Origin: Babesia bovis T2Bo
Taxonomy: Eukaryota > Apicomplexa > Aconoidasida > Piroplasmida > Babesiidae
Length of the DNA: 64,000 nucleotides
Reading direction: 5' to 3'
Assembly: GCF_000165395.2 (NCBI RefSeq)
Contig: NW_026261571.1
Location: 1,512,501-1,576,500 of the forward strand
The notes beneath the pieces are model-generated. The model was given only the letters and a program-made list of their open reading frames with translations, searched no databases and was not told where the DNA came from. Of the stretch, positions 22,989 to 32,693 are shown piece by piece; position 1 is the first letter of the stretch; every line of letters starts with the position of its first letter. Position numbers and translations under genes: made by a program.

Positions 22989-25748
22989 TCATTTTTGACG
23001 CAGTTTGGTGCTAGGTGTAGCTTTACGTGATCCCCAAGCGATGGTGTCTTTATGACATGGCTGTCGATCTTTAACTTCATTACAACACAGATTTTCTACC
23101 AATGCCCTCCATATAGGTAGCAGAAGTCCAATCGTATCGTTATAATCTACATTTTTCATTTTTAGTGTATCTGGGTCATCTCCAAGATATCTTGATAATA
23201 ATCCTACGCACTGTAGTACGACTGACCACCTCAATTCATCAACATTTAGGTCAGTTTGAACCGGTGCATGACGATTGAGTAAGCAGCCTAGACTACAGTG
23301 CTTGTTTCTCATAGCATGTTTTTGCACTGATTTTACACTATGAGTATCTGATTCCATAGATTCGTAACCTCTTGCAGTAGGCCTAGCTTCATTACTGAAT
23401 ACCATTTCTATCGGCGCTTGATCCAAAATGCAACCTCGAACTACAACAAATTCGTTTTCAGCTACGCGTGAATGATTTATAAAATCTTCATTTCTGCGCA
23501 CTTTAGATTCAATTTCGTCTGCAGTTGTAAATATACATTTCACTGGTTGCATGGCAGCAGCGTTTTGACGGAAGAATACCGTCGACAATGTATTGTTTTT
23601 TAGGAAATCGATGCAATTAGAAGCCGAATATGGCGCTACGTTATGGCATTCCCCGTGGCATCTATTATCGTCCATCTGCAATTTTGTTTCTATGGTTGGG
23701 CTTATGGAAATGCCACATTCACCATCGCTTATCCTTGGCGCTGTATTGTAGTGCCAAGCTAACGCAAGAACTCGTTTAAAAATATTAGACTGAGTAAGGC
23801 TGGAGCCATGAAAATCCAATATGAGATCACGAGACAGTAAGTATTCATCTAGAGTTACCTTGAGTAGATCCACTACTTTCTCTTGCAGTGGGTATATTTT
23901 CTTTTCCATTAAAGCATCTTGAACAACCTTGGAAAGTCCATATTGCACATGAGGCAACATAAGATAGTAGCTTCCAAAGAAATACTGGGGATTGTTTACG
24001 CAAGTACTTAGGTATTCAGGGGCAAGTATATATGATGCCTGATAAACCAATAAGTAAACCATCAACCTTAACTTCATTTCATAATTTGACCCAATTTTTA
24101 CAGGCGCATATTCCGTTAGATTCTTCTTCAATCTCGATGACCATCCTACTAGATTCAATTGTGTTGTCACAACTGCCATATGTACTAGATCCAAAAGGGT
24201 AGAACGCAAAAGATACAACGGTGGACTAGGATATAAATACCACCTAACCCATTTCAAATAATTGAAATTCATTAGACACGCCTGAGAACAAAATAGTTGA
24301 CCACTAAGCGGCACCAATATTTCGTGAACTAATTTCATTGAGAAAAGGGGTAAATATACAAAACGTTTAAGTCGCTGTATAAGCTTATTCTTGAAATCGC
24401 AATTGTGGAAATCCAAAAATATCCATTGTCTGCACTTCTCACTGATCTGTTTTGAGAGCATTAACAAACGAAAGAGTATTATAGAAGCCATCGACGCTTT
24501 AATATGCTTTGTTGCGATTTCTTTTTCGCCGGTTATGAGATAGAAAGGAGTATAGCGACCTGATGTTGCATCTTTAAACATCTCCAATATGGTTAAGAAC
24601 GATTCTATACCCAGATATTTTAGGTATGAACGTATCAAAATGACGAAACGTTTAAAATAGCAGTACCGTCGCCCGCTAGCATCACGTTTGTTTATACTTG
24701 GGCCAATTAGTAGGCATATAAGTTCGGGCATTAGTTGTAAAATCACAGATAAGAGATCTATCGTTTGCACATAACGACTGCCTATACGGCACCCTTCCAA
24801 GCCTACAAATAAACGGTCTAGTAGATCATAAAATGATTTACATCCTTTAGTCTCTAGTATCCGGAAGAAGTCTGCACTATTACGGCTATAACCAGGGCAT
24901 AGTTGAGAATTCATTTTAGCTGATGTATCGGTAGTTTGTGGTATAATATTGGATTGTCCTACACTTCCATTATTGTTGAAGGATTGACCAGTATATGTGT
25001 TACTGGGCATCTGCGGAGTTGGCACAAAAGCATTACTGGCAAACCTTTGTGAGCTCTGGGTTCTTGTAAATACAACTTTGGACTGTTTTTGTTGATCATC
25101 CATAGATACAGGCATGTGTGAAGATGCAACATTAGTCGTATCGTCGAACAATTTTCTCGCCCGTGGAGTTTCAACGATGTTAGAACTCTCCACCAAATTC
25201 TGGAAGTCTTGATCTATGGAATTCTGAAATTGATTTACTCTTTGGTGATCTAAACAATCGAATCCATTAAAAATACTCTTCCAACCTTGCTTATATGTAT
25301 CAATAAGAGTGGTAATGGCATCATGTATGGATATACTACTGCACCCGTATGAACTACCTAATGATTCGTAATCATCTGTATAATCGTCGTTTACGGTATA
25401 TGTCACCTTTTTTTCCAAATCTCGTATTCCAGGGCCTCTAGAAATGATATATTCTTCTATTGGTCTGAGCTTCCGATCAATCATATAATCGAAATGTCTT
25501 TCAAAATGCCACCAACATCGTTTTCCATTTGTTTTGTGCGTAAAGGCATGCTCCGCATCTGAAGTACCATCTTGTTGCCATGGCGATTGCAATATTTCTT
25601 CCGTATCAGAACATGTAGATGATACCGAAGATTCAGAGTCTTCCAAATTTTGGTTATTCTCTTCATGCTGCAATTCAAAATCATGTTTATTTTCCCAGTG
25701 GTCCCCTCTAGGGATACCTAGAAGTTGCGATAAGCTTTCTGCATCCAT
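22989..25748 (-). CDS. Unrecognised 919-residue protein
   Basis: One uninterrupted exon. The open frame extends to 25826, but the codon there is GTG; the first in-frame ATG is at 25748 (MDAESLSQLLGIPRG). Residues 1-300 are acidic and Ser/Asn/Gln-rich, probably disordered. From about residue 310 to 720 the sequence is strongly helical, rich in Leu, Tyr and aromatic residues with no clear transmembrane span, suggesting an alpha-solenoid. The C-terminal part has many Cys and His (for example DDNRCHGECHNVAPY and MRNKHCSLGCLLNRH). I recognise no family. The lack of introns in a gene this long contrasts with its neighbours. Confidence 0.78.
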   Translation of the reverse strand: MDAESLSQLLGIPRGDHWENKHDFELQHEENNQNLEDSESSVSSTCSDTEEILQSPWQQDGTSDAEHAFTHKTNGKRCWWHFERHFDYMIDRKLRPIEEYIISRGPGIRDLEKKVTYTVNDDYTDDYESLGSSYGCSSISIHDAITTLIDTYKQGWKSIFNGFDCLDHQRVNQFQNSIDQDFQNLVESSNIVETPRARKLFDDTTNVASSHMPVSMDDQQKQSKVVFTRTQSSQRFASNAFVPTPQMPSNTYTGQSFNNNGSVGQSNIIPQTTDTSAKMNSQLCPGYSRNSADFFRILETKGCKSFYDLLDRLFVGLEGCRIGSRYVQTIDLLSVILQLMPELICLLIGPSINKRDASGRRYCYFKRFVILIRSYLKYLGIESFLTILEMFKDATSGRYTPFYLITGEKEIATKHIKASMASIILFRLLMLSKQISEKCRQWIFLDFHNCDFKNKLIQRLKRFVYLPLFSMKLVHEILVPLSGQLFCSQACLMNFNYLKWVRWYLYPSPPLYLLRSTLLDLVHMAVVTTQLNLVGWSSRLKKNLTEYAPVKIGSNYEMKLRLMVYLLVYQASYILAPEYLSTCVNNPQYFFGSYYLMLPHVQYGLSKVVQDALMEKKIYPLQEKVVDLLKVTLDEYLLSRDLILDFHGSSLTQSNIFKRVLALAWHYNTAPRISDGECGISISPTIETKLQMDDNRCHGECHNVAPYSASNCIDFLKNNTLSTVFFRQNAAAMQPVKCIFTTADEIESKVRRNEDFINHSRVAENEFVVVRGCILDQAPIEMVFSNEARPTARGYESMESDTHSVKSVQKHAMRNKHCSLGCLLNRHAPVQTDLNVDELRWSVVLQCVGLLSRYLGDDPDTLKMKNVDYNDTIGLLLPIWRALVENLCCNEVKDRQPCHKDTIAWGSRKATPSTKLRQK

Positions 25749-25995
25749 GTGGCTAGAGGCAATTGGATTCAACTGATTTTCCTTAGTGGAAGGTACTGCT
25801 GGGTGACCATTTGAGGTAGATAACACAATAAAAAAGAAACAAATTAATTGTATAGTTTATGAAGATTAATGTAGCATTTTCGCAAAGTATACAATATTAG
25901 CATAGAAGGGCATTGTGATTCCATTAGAGGTCAAGACATGTGTAACGCTTACACACCACGTTGATCAGCTCATCTATGCAAACAAATGTAACAAA

Positions 25996-26469
25996 ATGAT
26001 AAAATTTATTCTTATGATCAATAAACAAGGGCAAACCAGGTTCAGTCATTATTACACAAGTCTGTCTGTAGCTGAGAAATGCGCCTTGGAGGGAGAGATT
26101 TTCCGGAAATGTTTATGTCGTGATGAAAACCAATCTTCTTTTATGCATATACGTCAACATAAGATTGTTTACCGAAGGTTCGTCGTAATCTGTCTATTGA
26201 ATTAATTTTTTAGGTATGCCAGTTTGTACATAATCATCGGCGCTACGGAGAGTGAGAATGAGCTTGCTTTGATAGAGCTTATACACAACATTGTGGAAAC
26301 TCTAGAGGGTTATTTTGAATCTGTATGTGAATTTGATATTATGTTCAACTTGGAAAAAGTCCACTATATAATCAATGAACTTATATGTAACGGAAGGATC
26401 ATTGACACCAATCGCTCTAACGTTCTCCACCCACTGTTTTTGATGGACAAGGCTCCTAAGAATGCATGA
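25996..26469 (+). CDS. AP4S1: Adaptor complex AP-4, sigma subunit
   Basis: Two exons, 25996-26177 and 26214-26469, with a 36 bp intron, giving 145 residues, the normal AP-4 sigma length. It starts MIKFILMINKQGQTRFSHYY and contains HKIVYRR-YASLYIIIG, ENELALIELIHNIVETLEGYF and a C-terminal MFNLEKVHYIINE ... DTNRSNVLHPLFLMDK, which match AP-4 sigma better than AP-1, AP-2 or AP-3. The open frame extends 27 codons upstream to an in-frame ATG at 25915, but the family start is the ATG at 25996. AP-4 forms non-clathrin coats at the trans-Golgi. Exon 1 is 182 nt, the same as in AP-1 sigma at 4144, and the intron falls at the same codon and phase. Confidence 0.93.
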
Positions 26470-26848
26470 TACTATCCACTTCGGAACAGATAGAGTCTTT
26501 TCTATTTCCAAGCACGGCGTGAAACCCGTTATATCGTAATATATCGCATGTTTGTGACCATTTAACCACAATTATACAGTCGCGTAATATTAGGTTTTTA
26601 TATTAATTACACAAATCATTTGATATTGCAACCATATTTAAGAAAATATTAACTATATGGATATTTATATTCATCCTGTGATAGGTACACAAAGGTAAAG
26701 CCTATGTTAACTTCAAAGGTTAGAAGTTAATGCTATTCTAAACCTCGCTAGAATCCGTAATGATTTTTCAAATAGGGAAGGAAGTGCAACATTCCCCAAA
26801 TTTAATGACGCGCGTTTGCGTAACAGGAGTTATATGTGTTTGCGATGT
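26470..26848. other. Convergent spacer between AP-4 sigma and eIF4A-III
   Basis: 3' flanks of two convergent genes; AT-rich, with no feature I can support. Confidence 0.5.
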
Positions 26849-28071
26849 TTAAAGGAGTTCAGCGATATTCATTGGCATTTCGTCAATTTGCGTTGAGTAA
26901 TACTGTTCTATGTCACGTAGAATGCGAATGTCATCATCCTGAGGCCAATGATATTTAGGTATTGTATACTTACCTTGACAAAGTTAATTGCAACCCCCTT
27001 ACGACCGTAACGACCGGAGCGTCCTATGCGGTGAATATAGTTCTCACGACTGTTTGGCAGGTCGTAGTTTACTACAAGTGACACCTGTTGAACATCAAGG
27101 CCACGTCCCCAAATATCTGTTGATATCAATACACGTGACTCTCCACGTCGAAACCGTTGCATAATATCATTACGTTCTTTTTGTGACATTTCACCATGCA
27201 TTTTGCATACTGTGAAATTTGAATCCTGCATACGCTTAGCCAGCCAATCGACCTTCTCGCGGGTGTTGCAGAAAACAACGGCCTGGGTGATGATAAGTGA
27301 CTCGTAGAGATCGCAGAGAGTGTCGAACTTCCACTGTTCCTTTTCGACAGCCACAAAGAATTGCTTAATACCATCTAGTGTAAGTTCATCACGTTTAACT
27401 AGCACGCGGAATGGGTTGTTCATGAACTTCTCTGTGATTTCCACCACTTCTTGGGGCAAGGTAGCAGATACTAAAATGACCTGCAATGTTGGAGGTAAAT
27501 ACCTATATATAGAATACACCTGATCTTTGAATCCACGATTAAGCATCTCATCGGCTTCATCAAGAATCATCTGTTTGATATTCCTAGTGTTTAAGTGACG
27601 TTCAGCTATCATATGATTGACCCTGCCAGGAGTCCCCGATACAATGTGTACACCCGATTCTAATGCCTTTATATCATCAGATACACGCTTGCCACCTATA
27701 CAGCAATGCACTTCAACGTTGCAGTAGTCACCCAGGGCCAAGCAAACCTTTTGGGATTGCTCAGCAAGCTCACGTGTTGGTGAAAGGAGCAGCACTTGTG
27801 TCTGTTTCGATGCTGGATTTACTATCTGTAGTGCGCCTAAACAAAATACGCATGTTTTGCCTGTTCCACTCTGCGATTGTATAATGACATCCCGTCCATC
27901 AAGGATGGGCTTTATGGCACGTTGCTGAACGGCCGAAGGCTTGTCGAAACCATATGAAAAAATACCCTTCAAAATTTCTTCACGTAACCCAAGTCCTTCA
28001 AATGAATCAACTACCTCGCATACTTCCGAAGTCTCGTAGACTGAACGATCTTCTCCGTCGGATGCTCCCAT
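26849..28071 (-). CDS. EIF4A3: eIF4A-III, DEAD-box helicase of the exon junction complex
   Basis: Two exons, 26974-28071 and 26849-26938, with a 35 bp intron, giving 395 residues. The helicase motifs are in order: Q motif with [66 protein letters not shown] and [13 protein letters not shown]. The last exon encodes [20 protein letters not shown], the C-terminal signature that places it with eIF4A-III/FAL1 rather than translation factor eIF4A. The open frame runs upstream to a TTG at 28119, but ATG 28071 is the credible start. It clamps spliced mRNA as the core of the exon junction complex, relevant here because nearly every gene is intron-rich. Confidence 0.95.
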
Positions 28072-28532
28072 CTTCCAGATATAATATCCGTGTCGTTTAC
28101 GTATTCTACGTTGAATCAAATATTGGATAGTACAAATTACAGATATAGATTTATCTATGGCTCCGCGGAGATAGCTGATTGATAACTACATTAACAATAA
28201 AAGGATGACGAAGTATACAGCTTTATATTATAGCTTCCAAACACAACATTCCATATATATTCCTACTAGTCATAACTATTAAAATATGAAACATGTGTGA
28301 TATTATTATGACAATGGACTTCAGCTGTATCAAGTGTTCAATATTAAGGCTAACACTATGATGTAACGCTCCACCGCCACACATATGCTTGGATTCCACA
28401 TCGTATTTTATTTCTTTTGTATCTACTGGTCTAAATCAAGAATTTGTATTATTTTACTTCGTTTAAATGGATAAGGGCGAATAGATTGTCTATTTGTAGT
28501 AATAATCGAACCGCAGATCACATGTGTATCTC
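28072..28532. other. Divergent spacer upstream of eIF4A-III
   Basis: No coding or RNA feature seen; presumed bidirectional promoter region. Confidence 0.5.
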
Positions 28533-30321
28533 ATGAGGGCAGCGGCCCGAAGGTGGCCCATATACGCCACCAAACGTCTTGTAGACATATTACCTCACCT
28601 TTGTACATCAGGTGAACGTCATACGATAGTCTCAAATGTTTTATTCCATTTTTTAGGGTCCAATAATCAACCCAGTGATGGGATGTCTAGGTACGATAAA
28701 TTGCGAATCGTATACATTTGAGCAGATACTTTGTTAACAGTTATACTGAAGCACTTAACTATGTTTATTCTGATAAGAGCTATTTAGAACCGCCTTTTGC
28801 TGATGCAGTGGCAGGCCACGCTCGTGAGTTGATTTTCTGTCCATTGGACCGTCAACTTCTAACTGAAGTTAGTCCTTCCATGAGAGTTCAATCCATACAA
28901 TCACTTGTTGCCAGTATTGAACAATCTTTGCACAGGTAATATAAGTTTGATATATGAAATAGGGTTATAGATTTGCGGTTTATAATACACGTGCTAAAGA
29001 ATATGTATGCATTAACGGCCTCTTCAATGCTGTTGGCGCTGCAGATTTTGGTAAAATACTTCGATTATTGCGTTTACAACACAAATTGGATTCAATAGAT
29101 GCACAAACTTTGAATGAGTACTTTAAGGCAAAGCTGGCTGAAGGTTCTGAAATTGCGCTGCTAGATGCAGTCGATATGGTTTTGTTACTGCTCCAAAGAG
29201 GATCGATAAATAGCATATTTCAGCCTTTTGTAGAAGGCTCTTTACGTACTATTGATATTTTGAGGCACATTGTGGAAGCGGAGTCGAAGTTGGCGTTTAA
29301 TCACTTTTTGGCTGAAGCTCCATCAGATCTCCGATTGCAAACATGCGACTTTCTGAAATCCGCTGATAGCCACACAGGTTTGTTGATATATCCTTGGGGA
29401 TATGTGGAGTTACAAAGGATTTTGATGGGAAATAATGCTGATGTATCTAGCGAAAAGCACGCCAGAGTAGCATCCGGCACAACTCCTAAAACAGGTCATG
29501 CAACCCACGAACATACAGGAAATGGAATCGATAATGCAATTTCTGATCTTAATATCGCACAAAAGGTGGACACAATCGCTGGTGTCAACCTTTGCTTGAA
29601 GGTGTTACGCCGTTATGGTCATCATCATGGCGACGTACATAATGGACTGGTCGGCGTCCATTTAGAAAACGATGTTGCAGTGCTGTACATTCCTGATCAT
29701 ACATTTATCATAGATTTGCTTGTAACAGATCCTTATTACCAAGATACGGTGTTTTACTTATTAGCTTGGCTGTGGTCCAACTCGGCACTTGTGAAGGTTG
29801 GATACCATCTCTTACAAAAAGTGTCAAAGCTCGCATCTCAACTTGATCGGCCGTTCATGTCATTCAGCAATCTAATCGATCTCAGGTAACTCTAGATTTA
29901 ACCATTCGTAATATGCCTCAGGAACGAACGTGTGAAGGAATGTTTTGGTGATGACCTTGAACAGCCACGCATTAAATTCAAACCTTCTGGTGGGTATGAA
30001 CCATATCTATTAAACTACAAACAGGCGTATCAAAGAATTTAATTGGGCTTATGCAAGAGTACAACATTCCTGTGTTACAGGCAAATAAAATGTGGAAATA
30101 TGGTCAGCGTCCCATATGCTCAACCAGAACTCGGTACTTGGAAAATATTGCCAAGGGAATAGTAAGGATAGAAGAGCACTTAAGAGATGACGGCTGGTAC
30201 CCAACGGACTCCTATAAACTCGAATCACCTGATAATGGTTAGCATCGTTACATAAGATCTATCTATAGCAGGGCGTATATGTGAAGAAATGGAGCAACTT
30301 ATTAACGCTGCTTTACTGTGA
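28533..30321 (+). CDS. Unrecognised 537-residue protein, possible organellar presequence
   Basis: Six exons: 28533-28690, 28726-28935, 28971-29885, 29922-29989, 30025-30237 and 30272-30321. All five introns are 34-36 bp and phases join without a break. The N-terminus MRAAARRWPIYATKRLVDIL is basic, without acidic residues before Asp, and can form an amphipathic helix, as in mitochondrial presequences. The body is largely helical with Leu-rich repeats of about 35 residues. The C-terminal part contains DDGWYPTDSYKL. It resembles organellar helical-repeat proteins in composition, but I see no diagnostic motif. Confidence 0.72.
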
Positions 30322-30403
30322 GCAGCGATTAAATTCACTGGAGAAAATTCTCTTTTTAACTTGAATAGAACTCTTGGTGCTTATATAATTACTTGCAAAA
30401 TCA

Positions 30404-31117
30404 ATGGTAGAATTACATATATCTTCTGCCCAGTCTTCTGGGCGCATGCAACCCCGCCCTGCAGATTGGGATTACCGTTTATGCATTCCGAAAACGGTTG
30501 ATGAGGTGATGGACACCTGTGTAGGTGCTAAACGTTCTAATCAAGTGCTTTTAAGTAGGGAGGTGCTAAAGGATGTACAAAGAAGGCGATGCACTGCCTC
30601 GACAGTAGATGAACAAAACCTAGATTTGCCTCTCTCCAGAAGCTCAACTGAAAAGACAAGCAACGTATCAGCAAGCTCAAGGGTCGCACGAAGGCACCAA
30701 GAATAGTAAGTATAGAATTATATCTATATAACATACAGCTTATTCCTCTGGGACGACGAATCTGGTACTAAATAGTATATATTTATATAGCATATTATAG
30801 GTCTCATCATCAAGTATCCTCTTTTCGAGGAGAGTCAAAGCAACTGTGAGTATACCAAACTAGTGTAAACCTTGCATTTGACTACAATAGCCCGCTTAAC
30901 AATCATCTCTCATATTTTAGTATGCAGGTCACTTGTAGTTTCACAAGGCGAGAACAAGAAAGAGGACGACGATGTTGCAACTGATACGAGGGTACTCAAT
31001 TGGTATGTTGTCACAACTCCGTGAATCACGTTACTTAGGAGCTTACAAGTGATAGAAAACTATTTAAAAGAAGCCGTGGCAATAGCGAAAAGCAAGTCAA
31101 TGCAAATACATGAATGA
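30404..31117 (+). CDS. Unrecognised 177-residue protein with micro-exons
   Basis: Five exons: 30404-30705, 30739-30764 (26 nt), 30801-30845 (45 nt), 30921-31002 and 31039-31117. Introns are 33, 36, 75 and 36 bp. Exon 1 alone would stop after 100 codons at TAG, but that TAG overlaps a GTAAGT donor, and splicing opens a further 76 codons. The N-terminal half is polar and Ser/Arg-rich. The C-terminal ~35 residues, including VLNWSLQVIENYLKEAVAIAK, form a strong amphipathic helix like those in histone-fold or dimerisation domains. It starts 82 bp after the previous stop. The function is unknown, and the exon chain is inferred. Confidence 0.6.
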
Positions 31118-31544
31118 TGACATTGGAACACAAAATACAACGCCTGCATACCATAGGCACATTAGCTATTTAAGATCTAAACTAGAAGCAGCAAAGCATG
31201 TTTTAAAATTCAAATAACATGAAAATTTTCATGTAGCTTTAAGTGGGATGAGCCCCTACACAACAGTGTAAAAAACATTGTTACACAACTTGCATTTGTC
31301 AGGATCTCCCGCACGCCAACGTTACCTCCCCTTACATGTAGCTATTGTTTGATAGTATTGTATTACCTTGTTATTTTAGATTATTCTTTGTATGTTTCCC
31401 ATAGATTTAACGAATAGAGGGAGTTCATAAACAACACACACTTGTTCTCACACTCTTCAACAGGGCTCCTCAGCATATAATGCAGGATTCTTTTAACCAG
31501 TATTGTTTCTAGTTTTTTTCTAAGTAAATCAAAAATACAACATA
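31118..31544. other. Spacer upstream of the basic disordered protein gene
   Basis: AT-rich 5' flank with pyrimidine runs near 31510; no gene, RNA or repeat that I can support. Confidence 0.5.
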
Positions 31545-32564
31545 ATGCCTTCGAACAAAAGCTATGTTTCCAAGAGCGAAGAAAATCGCGCGTCACAGCA
31601 TGGTATGAAGAAGCGTGGAATGAACCGTCAGCAGGAGTCGTCCCAAAATGGAATACATCATGATCACTCTGCTAGTATTAAAAAATCCGATTCAGGCTCC
31701 TACTCAAAGTCAGATAAGAAGCTGACCGGCAAATCATCGGTGGTTGGGGTATCTAAGCCTGAGGTAAAAACTGTGTTACCAATTCACCGTCCGACTGTTA
31801 TAGCATATTCACAGGCTGCAAGCAGTCCAACTCCACAGAGGCGTCCCAGCATCAATGCCAAGGCAGCTTCCCCTCCCCGCATGGACTCCTATGCATCAGT
31901 TGCCAAGGGTTCTACTTCTACTACACCTGAGCCCGCCCCTCCACGACCAACAATAGTGAACGAACGGCCTCGTCGTCGCATGGAGCATGAACCTGATGAT
32001 AAGGACCTGGTCCGTATTATGATGAGAATGCATCGCATGAGATTCCGTGATTTCAAGAGAAACGAGGATTTGAATAACAACAGCAGGGTCATATCACAGC
32101 AAAGCAGTTTAAAGGAGCAACAAAATGAATCTCAGAAGGAACAGAAAACTGAAACGCCACATGTGAATGTTAAGGATCAGCGTAATGACGTAGCCGTGAA
32201 TGCGCAATACCGTTCTGCTTTATCGCAGCCACCTAAACGTTCTTTCAATTCCAGTACTGAGTCAAACCTGAGTACTAAATCTCAGGAGAGTGGAAAAGCA
32301 GGTGTTGGGGTATCTAACGGGCGTGACAAGGCTGGTTCAGAAACTGTTTCTGATGAGCAACCGACTACTACCACCACACGTCAGCGGCGTGCGGAAGCCA
32401 GTCGAAACCACTTTGCATCTAGCAGGCGTAAAGCTACCGGTGACCGGCAGGCAAACGAGGAGGATGAACGGAACTATAATTACGGCAAATACCGTAATCG
32501 AGTGCACCCTCCTAATGTAACAAAGCGCGAATTCAAAAAGGAAGAGCGAGTTGCTCAAGCTTGA
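31545..32564 (+). CDS. Basic, low-complexity 339-residue protein (possible RNA-binding)
   Basis: Single exon. The protein is dominated by Ser, Arg, Lys, Gln and Pro, with almost no hydrophobic core, so it is probably disordered. The one better-structured block is near residues 140-175 (DDKDLVRIMMRMHRMRFRDF), a likely amphipathic helix. Arg/Lys-rich clusters are spread along the rest, as in mRNP-associated or hyaluronan/mRNA-binding type proteins, but no RGG box or RRM is seen. It has no signal peptide. It is well separated from its convergent neighbour (129 bp). The function is inferred only from composition. Confidence 0.75.
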   Translation: MPSNKSYVSKSEENRASQHGMKKRGMNRQQESSQNGIHHDHSASIKKSDSGSYSKSDKKLTGKSSVVGVSKPEVKTVLPIHRPTVIAYSQAASSPTPQRRPSINAKAASPPRMDSYASVAKGSTSTTPEPAPPRPTIVNERPRRRMEHEPDDKDLVRIMMRMHRMRFRDFKRNEDLNNNSRVISQQSSLKEQQNESQKEQKTETPHVNVKDQRNDVAVNAQYRSALSQPPKRSFNSSTESNLSTKSQESGKAGVGVSNGRDKAGSETVSDEQPTTTTTRQRRAEASRNHFASSRRKATGDRQANEEDERNYNYGKYRNRVHPPNVTKREFKKEERVAQA

Positions 32565-32693
32565 ATAAATTCTTTTAACTAATATGATAATGTTTAAATT
32601 ATATGAGGTTACTTCATTGAGAATGTATGGTGCTAAGTGTCATACATAGAATACCGCCAGGAGTTGTATCCGGCATTCATGCTGTGAATGGTG

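Noticed and set aside
25749..25826. 26-codon N-terminal extension of the 919-residue protein
   Set aside because: It depends on a GTG start, which is not expected for a nuclear eukaryotic gene.
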